From Roseivirga spongicola (GTDB lineage Bacteria > Bacteroidota > Bacteroidia > Cytophagales > Cyclobacteriaceae), in the NCBI RefSeq assembly GCF_001592965.1, contig NZ_LRPC01000001.1, positions 558,001 through 622,000 on the forward strand: a stretch of 64,000 bases of DNA, read 5' to 3'. The position numbers and the translations under genes were made by a program. Below, in pieces: positions 1 through 9,545 of the stretch (position 1 is the stretch's first letter; every line of letters starts with the position of its first letter). The notes under the pieces were generated by a model, which saw nothing but the letters and a program-made list of their open reading frames with translations, ran no database searches and had not been told where the DNA came from.

Positions 1-160
1 GGTTATTGTGCACAAAACCAGAGGTCAATAATCTCCAGTACTGCTTCTGCTGAACCGTCTGATATGGATTGAGCATAAGTTTTGCGTGAAGCTCGGGCTG
101 CTTCCAAGCCACATAGGTCACCAACCCAATCACAATCATTAGTCCGTAAGTGAACTCCAT
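1..160 (-). CDS. Rhomboid family intramembrane serine protease (N-terminal part, cut by window edge)
   Basis: Only about the first 53 residues are inside the window. They begin MEFTYGLMIVIGLVTYVAWK, a first transmembrane segment, and continue with a QYWRLLTSGFVH motif, which matches the conserved loop and second helix of bacterial rhomboids (usual form WRLLTSxFVH). The catalytic Ser and His lie beyond the edge, so activity cannot be judged. The ATG overlaps the stop codon of the polyprenyl synthase gene by one base (TAATG), so the two are probably translationally coupled. The family cleaves membrane proteins within the bilayer; no substrate can be inferred here. Confidence 0.8.
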   Translation of the reverse strand, partial: MEFTYGLMIVIGLVTYVAWKQPELHAKLMLNPYQTVQQKQYWRLLTSGFVHNN

Positions 161-1134
161 TATTTATCCCTTTCAATCAGATATTGAGCAAATGACTTAA
201 GGCCTGTTTTTCTCTCTTCGGCTACTTCAATTTTATCTAACGACTCAAAACCTTTATTGAAGTACTCGTTCATTTTGCCTAATGTCAGTTCTTTAATTCC
301 GATCTGATCGTAAATGGCTGTCACTGCTTCAACCTTTTCTGCAGAATCGAACTCCTTTTTATCAATCCACTGAGTAAGTTGAGTCTTTTGCTCTTTATTG
401 GCTAACTCTAGCGCTTTAAGTAAAAGGAAAGTCTTTTTGTTGGAAATGATGTCTCCCCCAACCTGCTTACCAAACTTCTCCTGATCTGCATATACGTCTA
501 GCAAATCGTCTTTTAGCTGAAAGCCAATGCCAATATCTACTCCGAACTTATAAAGCGCTTTGGTAGAGGCTTCGCTAGCTCCTGCCAACATGGCTCCAAA
601 CTGAAGACTGAAACCCAACAGTACAGCGGTCTTCAACCTGATCATATTGATGTAGTCTTCTTCAGTGACTGATGACATGGTCTCGAAATTCATATCGAAT
701 TGCTGACCTTCACAAACTCCAGCCGCACACTCATTGAAGGCTTTAATAATGACCCTTAAGTCTCCAGGAGCATCAAGCAACAAATCATAAGCCCTTACCA
801 ACATTACATCTCCAGAGAGAATTGCTGTACTGCTATCCCACTTTTCATGTACCGTTTGCTTACCCCTGCGAAGTGGCGCATCATCCATGATGTCGTCATG
901 CATGAGGGTGAAGTTGTGAAACACCTCTACCGCCAGTGCCTGATCCAAAATTGTCTCGTGATCGTCTTTAAACAGCTTGTAAGCTAAAAGCACTAAAACA
1001 GGTCTCAGTCTTTTTCCACCCAAAGACATAATATACCTGATGGGCTCATAAAGCTCATTAGGTTGTTCTCCGTAAGAATGTTCAGTAAGTCGGTTATTGA
1101 TCAGGCCAATGAGAGCCTTCAAGTCATTTGTCAT
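160..1134 (-). CDS. Polyprenyl (isoprenyl diphosphate) synthase
   Basis: Trans-type isoprenyl diphosphate synthase, which adds isopentenyl diphosphate to an allylic primer to make precursors for quinones, carotenoids or lipid carriers. The two Asp-rich metal motifs are intact: DDIMDD near residues 80-85 and DDLLD near 209-213, with the GGKRLRP substrate loop near residue 40. The bulky Phe five residues before the first motif suggests a short to medium product (C15-C20), but that is inference. The frame opens with a TTG at 1143; I prefer the ATG at 1134, giving 324 residues and an 11-base overlap with the upstream rnr gene. Cytosolic and likely co-transcribed with rnr and the rhomboid gene. 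Confidence 0.9.
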   Translation of the reverse strand: MTNDLKALIGLINNRLTEHSYGEQPNELYEPIRYIMSLGGKRLRPVLVLLAYKLFKDDHETILDQALAVEVFHNFTLMHDDIMDDAPLRRGKQTVHEKWDSSTAILSGDVMLVRAYDLLLDAPGDLRVIIKAFNECAAGVCEGQQFDMNFETMSSVTEEDYINMIRLKTAVLLGFSLQFGAMLAGASEASTKALYKFGVDIGIGFQLKDDLLDVYADQEKFGKQVGGDIISNKKTFLLLKALELANKEQKTQLTQWIDKKEFDSAEKVEAVTAIYDQIGIKELTLGKMNEYFNKGFESLDKIEVAEERKTGLKSFAQYLIERDK

Positions 1135-3292
1135 CTTCAACAAAAATTAGGTCGATAGTCCTTCGGTCAACATCTGTTGCTTTAACTCGAACAGTTACTT
1201 TATCACCAAGGCTTATCATTCGCTTGTTTCTTTTACCTAAGATGCGGTAATTTTGTTCATCGAACTCGTAATAATCGTCCGTCATATCGGAAATGCGAAC
1301 CATTCCCTCACATTTGGTTTCTGAAATTTCTACAAAAACACCCCATTCTGTAACACCACTTACAATACCAGGGAAATCTTTCTTCTCAACCAAAGACATG
1401 TATTCTACCTGCTTATACTTGATGGAAGCCCTTTCAGCATCTGCTGCTCGCTTTTCTCTTTCAGAAGAGTGCAAGCAGAGCTCTTCATACTCTTCCTTAT
1501 CGGCAGATTTTCCACCATCTAAATAATGCTGAAGCAGCCTGTGCACCATCATATCTGGATACCTACGAATAGGAGAGGTGAAGTGCGTATAATGAGGAAA
1601 TGCCAAACCAAAGTGGCCCTTTTCTGCAGTGGTATACTTGGCCTTCGCCATGCTGCGGATAGCTAGTTGTTCCAAGACGTTCTGCTCGGGCCTTCCGGTA
1701 ATTTTGTCCATCAAGACATTGAGATTTTTGGAAACTCCGCCTTTTTCGAAGTCCATATTATGACCAAAGCGGTTGGCAAACTTGGCGAATGTATCTAGCT
1801 TTTCTGGGTCTGGAGAATCGTGGGTTCTATAAACGAATGTTAGCGGATTCGCCCCTTTATGTTTGCTGTAGATAAATTCAGCAACCTTCTTATTAGCGAG
1901 CAGCATAAACTCCTCAATGAGCATATGCGCCTCTTTTCTTACTTTCGGCACAACACCCAATGGCGTACCGTTTTCATCGAGCTTAAATTTAACCTCAACA
2001 GTTTCGAAGTTCACAGCCCCTTGCTGAAAGCGCTTCTTTCTTAGCAATCTGGCTAGGCCATTCAGCTGGCTAATCTCTTCACTGAAATCTCCTTCGCCTG
2101 AATCTATTCTTTCTTGCGCTTCTTCATAAGTAAAGCGTCTGTCTGAGTAAATGATTGTTCGGCCGAACCACTCGTTCTTGATCTTTGCTTCAGCATCCAA
2201 TTCAAAAACCGCACTGAAGGTAAGTTTTTCCTCCTGAGGTCTAAGAGAACACAAGCCATTGGAAAGCCTCTCTGGTAACATAGGAATGGTTCTATCTACC
2301 AAATAGACCGAAGTTGCTCTATCTACAGCCTCCTCTTCTAATGCCGATTTAGGCTCTACATAATGTGTAACATCAGCAATATGTACACCCACCTCAACAT
2401 TACCATTTTCTAAGGTCCTTAGAGAAAGGGCATCATCGAAGTCTTTCGCATCATCCGGGTCGATGGTGAAGGTGGTAATCTCACGGAAGTCTTTCCTTTT
2501 CTTAATTTCCTTTGCAGTGATTTTTGCTGGAATAGCCTCGGCATCTTCATTCACCTTGTCAGGAAACTCCAATGGCAGGCCGAATTCAGCAATAATGGAG
2601 TGAATTTCTGCATTATGCTCGCCAGCTTTGCCCAGCACTCGCTGTACGACACCCTCTGGCTTTTTATCTCTTTCGGGCCACTCCGTGATTTTCACAATCA
2701 CTTTATCGTTATGCTTGGCTCCGTTTAAATCTTCATACTTCACGTAGATGTCGTGAAACATCTTTTTGAAATCGGGAACTACGAAAGCATAACGGGTATT
2801 CATTTCTATTCGCCCAACAAACTCATCTCTGTAACGAGTCAATACTTCTACTACCTTTCCTTCAGGACTCTTTCCATGCTTCTTAGGCTTCAAGACAACC
2901 TTTACCTTGTCATCGTCCATGGCACCTAGCAGGTCTTCTTTAGACACCCATATATCGTCTTGTTCGGTATCTCCATCAGGCACTACGTAGGCAAAGCGTG
3001 CATTCACACTGTCTACTACTCCGGTAATGGTTTTCTGCTCTCCTTCAATAGTAAAAGAACCGTTTCTAAGCTTCTTTACTACTCCTCTAGCTTCTAAGCC
3101 AAAGATAACCTCAGAAACAACGCCTTTAGACTTGGCATCTCTGACACCTAAGCCTTTCAAGATTTGCTTAACCTGATATCCACGGCCTGGAGTTTGATTT
3201 AGAAACTCCACAATAAGTGGCTCAATTTGCTTTGCAGCTCTTTTAGTGACTGATGTATTTTCTGGAGGCGTACCTTTTCTCTTTCGACCCAT
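1124..3292 (-). CDS. rnr: Ribonuclease R
   Basis: 3'-to-5' exoribonuclease of the RNase II/R family that degrades structured RNA. At 722 residues it has the normal length. Order seen: an N-terminal winged-helix-like segment, two cold-shock/OB domains (about residues 80-215), the RNB catalytic domain with the metal-binding motif DPDDAKDFDDAL near 278-289, and a C-terminal S1 domain (about 640-718, GIVSGVTEWGVFVEI). The Lys-rich tail found in some homologues is short here. It lies 64 bp after the exonuclease gene and overlaps the polyprenyl synthase start, so it probably belongs to the same transcript. Function is well supported by family signatures. Confidence 0.96.
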   Translation of the reverse strand: MGRKRKGTPPENTSVTKRAAKQIEPLIVEFLNQTPGRGYQVKQILKGLGVRDAKSKGVVSEVIFGLEARGVVKKLRNGSFTIEGEQKTITGVVDSVNARFAYVVPDGDTEQDDIWVSKEDLLGAMDDDKVKVVLKPKKHGKSPEGKVVEVLTRYRDEFVGRIEMNTRYAFVVPDFKKMFHDIYVKYEDLNGAKHNDKVIVKITEWPERDKKPEGVVQRVLGKAGEHNAEIHSIIAEFGLPLEFPDKVNEDAEAIPAKITAKEIKKRKDFREITTFTIDPDDAKDFDDALSLRTLENGNVEVGVHIADVTHYVEPKSALEEEAVDRATSVYLVDRTIPMLPERLSNGLCSLRPQEEKLTFSAVFELDAEAKIKNEWFGRTIIYSDRRFTYEEAQERIDSGEGDFSEEISQLNGLARLLRKKRFQQGAVNFETVEVKFKLDENGTPLGVVPKVRKEAHMLIEEFMLLANKKVAEFIYSKHKGANPLTFVYRTHDSPDPEKLDTFAKFANRFGHNMDFEKGGVSKNLNVLMDKITGRPEQNVLEQLAIRSMAKAKYTTAEKGHFGLAFPHYTHFTSPIRRYPDMMVHRLLQHYLDGGKSADKEEYEELCLHSSEREKRAADAERASIKYKQVEYMSLVEKKDFPGIVSGVTEWGVFVEISETKCEGMVRISDMTDDYYEFDEQNYRILGKRNKRMISLGDKVTVRVKATDVDRRTIDLIFVEDDK

Positions 3293-3356
3293 AAATGGTT
3301 TTTGATGGAATGCTTTAAAATTAGGTATAATAAAAGGATTTCTGGCTGAATAGCCT

Positions 3357-4076
3357 TTAAAGCAAGGTGATATTTTCAGCTTTTAGCTTCGGCAATTGGC
3401 TTAGGCTAAGGAATACCTGAACCAAAACCGAAACATCCTTCTTGCAATATTTTACAACTCTATCGAGATCGTTTTGTTCGTAATAGATGCCGTTAACCTG
3501 ACTGCCATCTATATCATCTTTGCTACTCTCAATGCCAAAAATAGAAGCCAATAGGTCTAAAGAAGTATAATGTTTATAGTCTCCAAACTTCCACAACTCA
3601 AGCGTATCTAAGTGCGGAATCTCCCAAGGCTTTTTACCTGAAAGCTGTAACGCTTTTGGCAGTTCAATGCCGTTGACCAACATGCGCCTAGCGATATATG
3701 GAAAATCGAACTCTTTACCGTTGTGCGCACATAGCCTAGTTTCTTTAGAGCTGAAATGCTTACTGTTTAACAATTCTGCAAATTCTTGAAGCAATTGCCT
3801 TTCATCATGACCAGAGAAAGCAGTAATTCTAAGTTTTAGCTCAGGATCTAAATCCGAGAAGTATCCTACAGCAATGGTAACCACCTTACCGAACTCCGCA
3901 TAGATTCCGGCACGTTCGTAAAGCTCTTCAGCCGACTTTTCTTCTGCTTCGCGAAAGAAGGCAGATTTCTTTTTCCAAAGCTCTTGTTTTCGTTCGGATA
4001 GCTCTTTAAAAGTTTTGGTTTCAGCTACAGTTTCAATGTCCAAGAAAAGGATATTCTTGAGTGTGTCTTTGTTCAT
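3357..4076 (-). CDS. Predicted PolB-type 3'-5' exonuclease (DEDD superfamily)
   Basis: A 239-residue stand-alone exonuclease resembling the proofreading domain of family B DNA polymerases. Visible motifs are the ExoI DxE (LFLDIETVAE, Asp13 and Glu15), an ExoII-like AHNGKEFDFPYI around residues 117-128, and an ExoIII-like YCKKDVSVLV near residues 210-220. No polymerase domain is present and the length is complete for this group. It probably trims DNA 3' ends, perhaps in repair, but the substrate is unknown. It is followed by rnr in the same direction. Upstream lies an unusual 278-bp gap, so it may have its own promoter. Confidence 0.82.
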   Translation of the reverse strand: MNKDTLKNILFLDIETVAETKTFKELSERKQELWKKKSAFFREAEEKSAEELYERAGIYAEFGKVVTIAVGYFSDLDPELKLRITAFSGHDERQLLQEFAELLNSKHFSSKETRLCAHNGKEFDFPYIARRMLVNGIELPKALQLSGKKPWEIPHLDTLELWKFGDYKHYTSLDLLASIFGIESSKDDIDGSQVNGIYYEQNDLDRVVKYCKKDVSVLVQVFLSLSQLPKLKAENITLL

Positions 4077-4354
4077 AGCATGGATAATTTAGTGGGAATT
4101 AGCCGTAAATGCTAGAGGTGCCACTTGGATGAACTAGGCACCGTGTATCATTACATACCTCTCCTCTGGAGCTTAGAAGCGTTGGAACAAACTGGATATT
4201 ATGACATTTTGCTCCTACCGAGCTCCGAACCGTAGCCGGTAAACATAGTTGATGTTTTTGAATTAAATAGAAGCCACAGCCTGGCGAAATGATATAATGG
4301 CTTCGAGAAAGGAAGCCTAAGCTTCGTAGAAGGCGAAATACTTACCAGTTCAGA
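4077..4354. other. Hairpin-rich gap, possible structured RNA or decayed element
   Basis: No credible reading frame is present between the exonuclease start and the stop of the 132-residue protein gene. The sequence holds at least three clean inverted repeats: GGTGCC/GGCACC at 4117-4122 and 4137-4142; GAAGCCA/TGGCTTC at 4270-4276 and 4298-4304; and GAAGC-CTAA-GCTTC at 4312-4325. A further set of alternative short pairings lies at 4211-4240. Such density is uncommon in the other gaps of this window. It may be a non-coding RNA, a leader of the exonuclease gene, or the relic of a group II intron or other element. I cannot decide the strand. Confidence 0.35.
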
Positions 4355-4753
4355 TTAAGAAGCGTACTTTCCTTTTATTTCTAGCTCTACTATTTCTTCT
4401 AGCTCGAATTCATTGAATGGTTCTACCACAAATTTCTTATCGAAGAGTTCGTTCAAAATGTAATAACTCACCCAAAACTCATTGTAGAAACCAAAAACCT
4501 CTGGGCTAATACTTTCCACCTTAGCCACAGATTGCTCATCCACCTTCTCAATCATATGCCTTAGCGTAGAAGTCTTTCGTGCCTCTTTAGACTTACCTTC
4601 ATAGCCCTTAGAAACAATCATCACGTTGGTTAGCTCAATCAGGTTTTCGTTGATGAGATAAACATGCCATTCGCTTTCCCCCAGCTTATTAATTGACTTT
4701 CCCACACAAACTTTCACGCCTGTTACTTCAGGCATTTCAATGTCTTTTCTCAT
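4355..4753 (-). CDS. Conserved Bacteroidetes protein of unknown function
   Basis: A 132-residue acidic soluble protein without signal peptide or membrane segment. The opening MRKDIEMPEV, the central VMIVSKGYEG and the RKTSTLRHM segment resemble a small protein family found widely in Bacteroidetes. From memory, members are sometimes mislabelled as phenylalanyl-tRNA synthetase alpha subunit; nothing here supports a synthetase, since there is no class II motif and the length is far too short. It begins 6 bp after the GH113-like gene and is probably the last gene of the pgi-manA-lipB run. The function is unknown. Confidence 0.7.
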   Translation of the reverse strand: MRKDIEMPEVTGVKVCVGKSINKLGESEWHVYLINENLIELTNVMIVSKGYEGKSKEARKTSTLRHMIEKVDEQSVAKVESISPEVFGFYNEFWVSYYILNELFDKKFVVEPFNEFELEEIVELEIKGKYAS

Positions 4754-4759
4754 AGTAAA

Positions 4760-5881
4760 TTATTGTTTGGCCATTTTCTCAAACCACTCTCGCATAACGC
4801 CTTCGGCCAATTTATTCTGAGGGGTAAAATCAATATTGAAAGCCCCATCATCAGTATAATTTCTTCTTCGCCTTTCTGCCGACTCAGGAATTGGCGGAAA
4901 CCATTTCCAAAAATGAAATCCAGCAATAAAAGGTTCATCTGCCAATGCTTGAAACATTCCTTCATAGAGATTGGCCTGAGCCTTCTCGCTGAAAATCTTT
5001 TCTCTATCGCTCTTGCTCATGCGTTGAGGCCATTGCCAAGGCTCAATACCAGCATCCTTGGTGCTTTTATATCCGATCTCTGTAAACAGAATAGGCTTAT
5101 CATATTTGGCTGAAAAGTTACCCAACTGCTTTAAGTGTTCACTCCAACCTTTTTTTACGTCTTCTACTGAAGGCTCTTCTATTTGCACCACAGGGAAATA
5201 ACCTTGAACTCCGATATAGTCTAGCTCATCCCAGAATGCTACCTCTTCATACTCATCGGCAAAGTTGGCTGCATAGGTAAGTTCTCCAGAGTAGACAGAA
5301 CGAATCTTCTCAATCAGACTGCGCCAATCTGCCTCTCGCTCCACGCAAGTTCTGTAAAGTTCTGTGCCTATGCAGAGCATTTCAATAGACTCTTCTTCGG
5401 CTAACTTGGCATAGTGAAGTATAAATTCTTCATAATTGGCAAACCAAGTTTTCCAGTCGGCCTCAGTCTCCATCGCTATTTCTCCTCTCCATTTGCCTTG
5501 GCTATCTCTGAGCCAGATGTGAGGCTTAAGTATGGTTTTGATACCGTACAACCTAGCTATTCGAGTAGTTTCTCTCAGGCCTCTATCGCTTTCTCCATAC
5601 CAACCATCATCTCTACCAATCTGATTACCAATTAATGGTGAATTATGCTCTTTCTGCCATCCAAATGGAGTCTGAGAAATCCAATTCACATTATTATTAA
5701 CCAACTGTTGAAAGGCCAGTGAATCTGGCTTATAATGACTTGCCACCCAACAAACACCTCTGTGCTTGGCATGATTAGAAATATTGATACTGGATTGTTT
5801 CTGAGGCCTACCAAACACCAAAAAGCCAATCAACACTAAGGTGATTGGAAAAATGACAATCGATAGCTTTTTGGGTTTCAT
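4760..5881 (-). CDS. GH113-like glycoside hydrolase, membrane-anchored
   Basis: A 373-residue protein with an N-terminal hydrophobic anchor (about residues 7-23) and a TIM-barrel glycosidase body. HRGVCWVASHY near residue 40, the two likely catalytic glutamates in IGTELYRT (Glu174) and LFTEIGYKS (Glu268), and the FHFWKWFPP segment match GH113-type enzymes, whose characterised members are beta-mannanases. The substrate is therefore plausibly a mannan or other beta-hexoside, but many homologues are uncharacterised. The ATG overlaps the lipB stop by one base (TAATG). The location is probably periplasmic, tethered to the inner membrane. Nearby pgi and manA handle hexose and mannose phosphates, a loose thematic link only. 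Confidence 0.75.
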   Translation of the reverse strand: MKPKKLSIVIFPITLVLIGFLVFGRPQKQSSINISNHAKHRGVCWVASHYKPDSLAFQQLVNNNVNWISQTPFGWQKEHNSPLIGNQIGRDDGWYGESDRGLRETTRIARLYGIKTILKPHIWLRDSQGKWRGEIAMETEADWKTWFANYEEFILHYAKLAEEESIEMLCIGTELYRTCVEREADWRSLIEKIRSVYSGELTYAANFADEYEEVAFWDELDYIGVQGYFPVVQIEEPSVEDVKKGWSEHLKQLGNFSAKYDKPILFTEIGYKSTKDAGIEPWQWPQRMSKSDREKIFSEKAQANLYEGMFQALADEPFIAGFHFWKWFPPIPESAERRRRNYTDDGAFNIDFTPQNKLAEGVMREWFEKMAKQ

Positions 5882-6600
5882 TATATCAACTCCATCTCAA
5901 AGATAGTAGCCAGATGATGTGTTAGCCTAGCCCTTACTTCGTCCATATTTACCTCATGACCAAGCTCTTTCTGCATAGAAGTAACCGCTTTATCATCTAT
6001 ACCACAAGGAACAATATGTCCAAAATACGATAAATCTGTGTTAACGTTTAAGGCCAAACCATGCATAGTCACCCATCGGCTAGACTTCACTCCCATAGCG
6101 CAAATCTTTCTAGGGTCTTCGGCACCTTCTTCAAAGTCTATCCATACTCCCGTTAGACCATCAATACGCCCTGCCTTCAGCCCGAAATCGGCCATAGTAG
6201 AGATTACAGCCTCTTCTAGAAAGCGTAAATACTTATGTATATCTGTGAAAAAATTCTCAAGATCTAAGATTGGATAGGCAACAATTTGCCCTGGACCGTG
6301 ATAAGTGATATCACCGCCTCTATTGATCTTATAAAATTGGGCAAAATTCTCCCGCAATCCTTCTTCATCCAGAAGCAGATTGTCTATTGAACCACTCTTC
6401 CCTAGAGTATAAACATGAGGATGCTCACAGAATATGAGATAGTTATCGGTGGGCACCACCGATGACTCAACTGATTTACGATTATCAATTTTTCGATCAA
6501 CAGTCTTTTTAAAGATCGACTCTTGATAATCCCACACTTTTTGGTAATCATCCTCTCCAAGATAAATTACCTCAACTCTCTTATTCTGAAGAATACTCAT
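5881..6600 (-). CDS. lipB: Lipoyl(octanoyl) transferase LipB
   Basis: Transfers octanoyl groups from acyl carrier protein to lipoyl domains of 2-oxoacid dehydrogenases, the first step of endogenous lipoate synthesis. Signature elements are RGGDITYHGPGQ (residues 94-105), RKICAMG with the expected Lys165, and HIVPCGI with the acyl-accepting Cys199. The length of 239 residues is normal for Bacteroidetes homologues. It starts 32 bp after a 62-residue protein gene and its stop codon overlaps the next start. The pyruvate dehydrogenase complex served by this enzyme is represented in the window by pdhA, at 16.2-17.2 kb. Confidence 0.95.
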   Translation of the reverse strand: MSILQNKRVEVIYLGEDDYQKVWDYQESIFKKTVDRKIDNRKSVESSVVPTDNYLIFCEHPHVYTLGKSGSIDNLLLDEEGLRENFAQFYKINRGGDITYHGPGQIVAYPILDLENFFTDIHKYLRFLEEAVISTMADFGLKAGRIDGLTGVWIDFEEGAEDPRKICAMGVKSSRWVTMHGLALNVNTDLSYFGHIVPCGIDDKAVTSMQKELGHEVNMDEVRARLTHHLATIFEMELI

Positions 6601-6632
6601 ACTTACGCTTAATCGGCCACATGCACGCTAAA

Positions 6633-6821
6633 TTAGGCCTCCCTCGGTACGTCTCCAATAAGTTCCACAGATAATACACGAACATATTTCGTTACTTGTC
6701 TGTTGGCCTTACGCTGAGCCGAGGTTTGATTACGCGCAAGAAACTCTGTCTTGACCACGCTATTGTCTTTCATATTAAGGAACGTGGCCGAGAACTTTTT
6801 CATATTCTTCTTACCAGCCAT
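6633..6821 (-). CDS. Small basic conserved hypothetical protein
   Basis: The frame opens at 6932, but the first 37 codons overlap manA. I choose the internal ATG at 6821, 15 bp before the manA stop, giving a 62-residue protein that starts MAGKKNMKKFSATFLNMKDN. It is rich in Lys and Arg, has no cysteines or membrane segment, and contains the segment TEFLARNQTSAQRKANRQV. Genes of this size and pattern occur in related bacteria, but I do not recognise a function. It lies between manA and lipB on the same strand and is probably co-transcribed. Confidence 0.65.
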   Translation of the reverse strand: MAGKKNMKKFSATFLNMKDNSVVKTEFLARNQTSAQRKANRQVTKYVRVLSVELIGDVPREA

Positions 6822-6835
6822 GTTCCAAAAATAGA

Positions 6836-7822
6836 TTATGGCATGAATGTTTCCAACATTTTGAAGCCCGAATTGGCTTTTATATGAACCGATTTGAATT
6901 TTCGTGGCAACAAAACTGCTTCTCCCATGCAAATTTTTGTAGTTTGTCCCTCTGAGGCGAGATTAGCCGAACCTTCTAAGCAAGTATAAATAATAAAGGA
7001 ATCTTGATCGAAATGCTCACGGATTATACCTGTTGTAAACTCTAAAAGATTGGTTTGAAAGTACTGTGATTTAACCAAAGGCACCACCTCATTTAGCCCT
7101 CTTTTATAGTTGGTTTTGTATTCCGAATAGGCATGATAATCTAAAGCATCTAGAGCTTGTTCTGTATGAAGCTCTCTTTTATTTCCTTCATCATCTGTTC
7201 TATCGAAATCATATATACGGTAGGTAACATCTGAAGACTGCTGAATTTCTGCCAACAAAAGCCCCTTCCCTATAGTGTGTACTCTACCAGCAGGCAGATA
7301 GAAGCAATCGCCAGCTTGTACTTCCTCCTCGTTCAGTAATTCGGTCAGCTTTCCGCTATTCAAATACTGTAAATACTCCTCTCTACTGGTTTCTCTATTG
7401 AAACCACTGATCAATTTGGCGCCTTCATCGGCCTGAAAGACATACCACATTTCAGATTTACCAAGAGAGTTATGTCTTTCTCTGGCCAATTTATCATCGG
7501 GATGCACCTGAATGGATAAGTCTTGAGCGGCATCGATAAACTTTACCAAAAGAGGAAATTCATTTCCGAAAGCCTCATATACCTTCTTCCCAATCAAGTC
7601 TTCCTTAAACTCTTCAATAAGCTCAGGCAACGTACTTCCTTTTAGTACCCCCTCTGAAACTTTGGAAAGGTTACCTGGCACACCTGAGATCTCCCAAGTT
7701 TCGCCACAGTTTTTAAGGGGTGAAAAATCTTTACCAAGCACATCGTTTATCTTAGTGCCTCCCCAGATTTTCTCCTTAAATATGGTATCGAATTTTAGTG
7801 GGTATAAGTATCTTTTGCTCAT
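6836..7822 (-). CDS. manA: Mannose-6-phosphate isomerase, class I
   Basis: Zinc enzyme interconverting mannose 6-phosphate and fructose 6-phosphate. The type I cupin signature is clear: QVHPDD (Gln105, His107) and KSEMWYV (Glu124) supply zinc ligands, with a further His in [10 protein letters not shown] (His185). At 328 residues it is the short form common in Firmicutes and Bacteroidetes. It overlaps the pgi stop by four bases (ATGA), a classic coupling arrangement, so glucose-6-P, fructose-6-P and mannose-6-P interconversion is encoded together. The product feeds GDP-mannose and exopolysaccharide or O-antigen synthesis. Confidence 0.94.
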   Translation of the reverse strand: MSKRYLYPLKFDTIFKEKIWGGTKINDVLGKDFSPLKNCGETWEISGVPGNLSKVSEGVLKGSTLPELIEEFKEDLIGKKVYEAFGNEFPLLVKFIDAAQDLSIQVHPDDKLARERHNSLGKSEMWYVFQADEGAKLISGFNRETSREEYLQYLNSGKLTELLNEEEVQAGDCFYLPAGRVHTIGKGLLLAEIQQSSDVTYRIYDFDRTDDEGNKRELHTEQALDALDYHAYSEYKTNYKRGLNEVVPLVKSQYFQTNLLEFTTGIIREHFDQDSFIIYTCLEGSANLASEGQTTKICMGEAVLLPRKFKSVHIKANSGFKMLETFMP

Positions 7823-9474
7823 CCTTTTCTCATTGCCTTATAAGTGTTGATCAATCCGTTAGTCGATGCATCGTGAGAAGATACATCTTCTTGACTCTCT
7901 AGCTCTGGAAGAATCTTTTTGGCCAATACTTTACCCAATTCTACTCCCCATTGATCGAAACTAAAGATGTTCCAAATAACGCCTTGCGTAAAAATCTTGT
8001 GTTCGTACATAGCCACAAGACTACCCAACACTTTTGGTGTCAGTTTTTTGAAAAGAATGCTGTTTGTTGGCTTATTACCTTCAAATACCTTGAAAGGTGC
8101 TAGTTCAGCAATTTCTTCATCACTTTTACCTTGAGCTTTAAGCTCAGCCTCTACTTCTTCTTTGGTTTTTCCGTTCATTAAAGCCTCGGTTTGTGCAAAG
8201 AAGTTCGAAAGCAATTTCGGATGGTGGTCTCCTAATGGATTCTGGCTGATTGCTGGCGCCAAAAAGTCGCATGGAATTAGCTTAGTACCCTGATGAATCA
8301 ATTGGTAAAAGGCATGTTGTCCGTTAGTTCCAGGTTCGCCCCAAACAATTGGTCCTGTCTGATATTGAACTGTGTTTCCATTTCTATCTACATACTTTCC
8401 ATTACTCTCCATGTTCCCTTGCTGAAAATAGGCAGCAAAGCGGTGCATGTATTGGTCGTATGGTAAAATAGCCTCAGACTCACTGCCGAAGAAATTTCCG
8501 TACCACAAGCCGATTAAAGCCAGAGTTACAGGAATATTCTCTTCTAGCGGAGTATTTAAAAAATGCTGATCCATTTCATAGGCACCTGTAAGCAGCTCCT
8601 CAAAGTTGTTGTAACCTATAGTACATGCAATGGACAGCCCTATTGAAGACCAAAGGGAGTATCTGCCTCCTACCCAATCCCAAAACTCAAACATATTGGC
8701 TGTATCAATACCAAAGGCAGCAACAGCTTCAGCATTGGTAGAAAGTGCTACAAAGTGTTTCGCTACGTCAGCCTCAGTTCCTCCATTAGCCAAGAACCAA
8801 TCTTTCGCTGAATGCGCGTTGGTCATGGTTTCTTGAGTAGTGAAAGTCTTAGAAGCAATCATGAAAAGAGTTTCCTCTGCATTCACCTCTTTCAACACTT
8901 CAGAAAGGTGCGTGCCATCTACATTAGAAACAAAGTATGGTTTGATGCCGAATGTAGCATAAGACTTCAAGGCCTCAGTAACCATTACAGGTCCAAGGTC
9001 TGAACCTCCAATCCCAATGTTTACAATGTACTTTATGGATTTGCCAGAATAGCCCTTCCAATTACCCGCTGTTACTTTGTCGGCAAAGGTTTTCATCTTA
9101 GCCAACGCTGCCTTTACATCGGGCATAACATCTTCACCATCAACCATTATAGGTTCAATACCCATATTTCGAAGAGCAATATGGAGGACAGACCTGTCTT
9201 CGGTTTGGTTTATCTTTTCTCCCGAAAACATTGCCTTTACGGCCTCTTTAACACCACATTCTGTTGCTAGCTTAAACAGTAGCTCTATGGTTTCTTCAGT
9301 AATAATGTTTTTAGAGTAATCTACCAGCGTGTCGTTAAAACGAAGAGAGTACTTTTCAAACCTTTTGTCATCTGACTGAAAAAGATCTTTCATATGAACC
9401 TGCTTCATTTTTTCGGCATGCTCCGATAATTTTTTCCAGGCTTGAGTTTCAGTAGGGTTAATGTTCTGTAGCAT
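7819..9474 (-). CDS. pgi: Glucose-6-phosphate isomerase
   Basis: Interconverts glucose 6-phosphate and fructose 6-phosphate in glycolysis and gluconeogenesis. The 551-residue length fits the long bacterial and eukaryotic form. Recognisable blocks are [47 protein letters not shown], the [16 protein letters not shown] segment with the catalytic His, and [14 protein letters not shown] near the C-terminus. It is the first gene of a minus-strand run with manA, 71 bp from the divergent yraN gene, so that short space must hold both promoters. No irregularities were seen. Confidence 0.97.
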   Translation of the reverse strand: MLQNINPTETQAWKKLSEHAEKMKQVHMKDLFQSDDKRFEKYSLRFNDTLVDYSKNIITEETIELLFKLATECGVKEAVKAMFSGEKINQTEDRSVLHIALRNMGIEPIMVDGEDVMPDVKAALAKMKTFADKVTAGNWKGYSGKSIKYIVNIGIGGSDLGPVMVTEALKSYATFGIKPYFVSNVDGTHLSEVLKEVNAEETLFMIASKTFTTQETMTNAHSAKDWFLANGGTEADVAKHFVALSTNAEAVAAFGIDTANMFEFWDWVGGRYSLWSSIGLSIACTIGYNNFEELLTGAYEMDQHFLNTPLEENIPVTLALIGLWYGNFFGSESEAILPYDQYMHRFAAYFQQGNMESNGKYVDRNGNTVQYQTGPIVWGEPGTNGQHAFYQLIHQGTKLIPCDFLAPAISQNPLGDHHPKLLSNFFAQTEALMNGKTKEEVEAELKAQGKSDEEIAELAPFKVFEGNKPTNSILFKKLTPKVLGSLVAMYEHKIFTQGVIWNIFSFDQWGVELGKVLAKKILPELESQEDVSSHDASTNGLINTYKAMRKG

Positions 9475-9545
9475 CGTGAGTTCTTTGTAGGCTTTGAATT
9501 TACTTCAAATTATTCCCTAAATTAAGATCAACCACATTCATATCC

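Noticed and set aside
4077-4354. tmRNA, RNase P RNA or group II intron domain
   Set aside because: I tried to match tag-peptide, P4/P10 and domain V features and found no convincing fit on either strand, so I leave the type open.
4763-5113. A 116-codon open frame opposite the GH113-like gene
   Set aside because: It is antisense to a well-supported glycosidase, with no family signature.
6822-6932. Longer version of the 62-residue protein between manA and lipB
   Set aside because: The added 37 residues lie inside the manA coding region and have no recognisable pattern; the ATG at 6821 is a better start.
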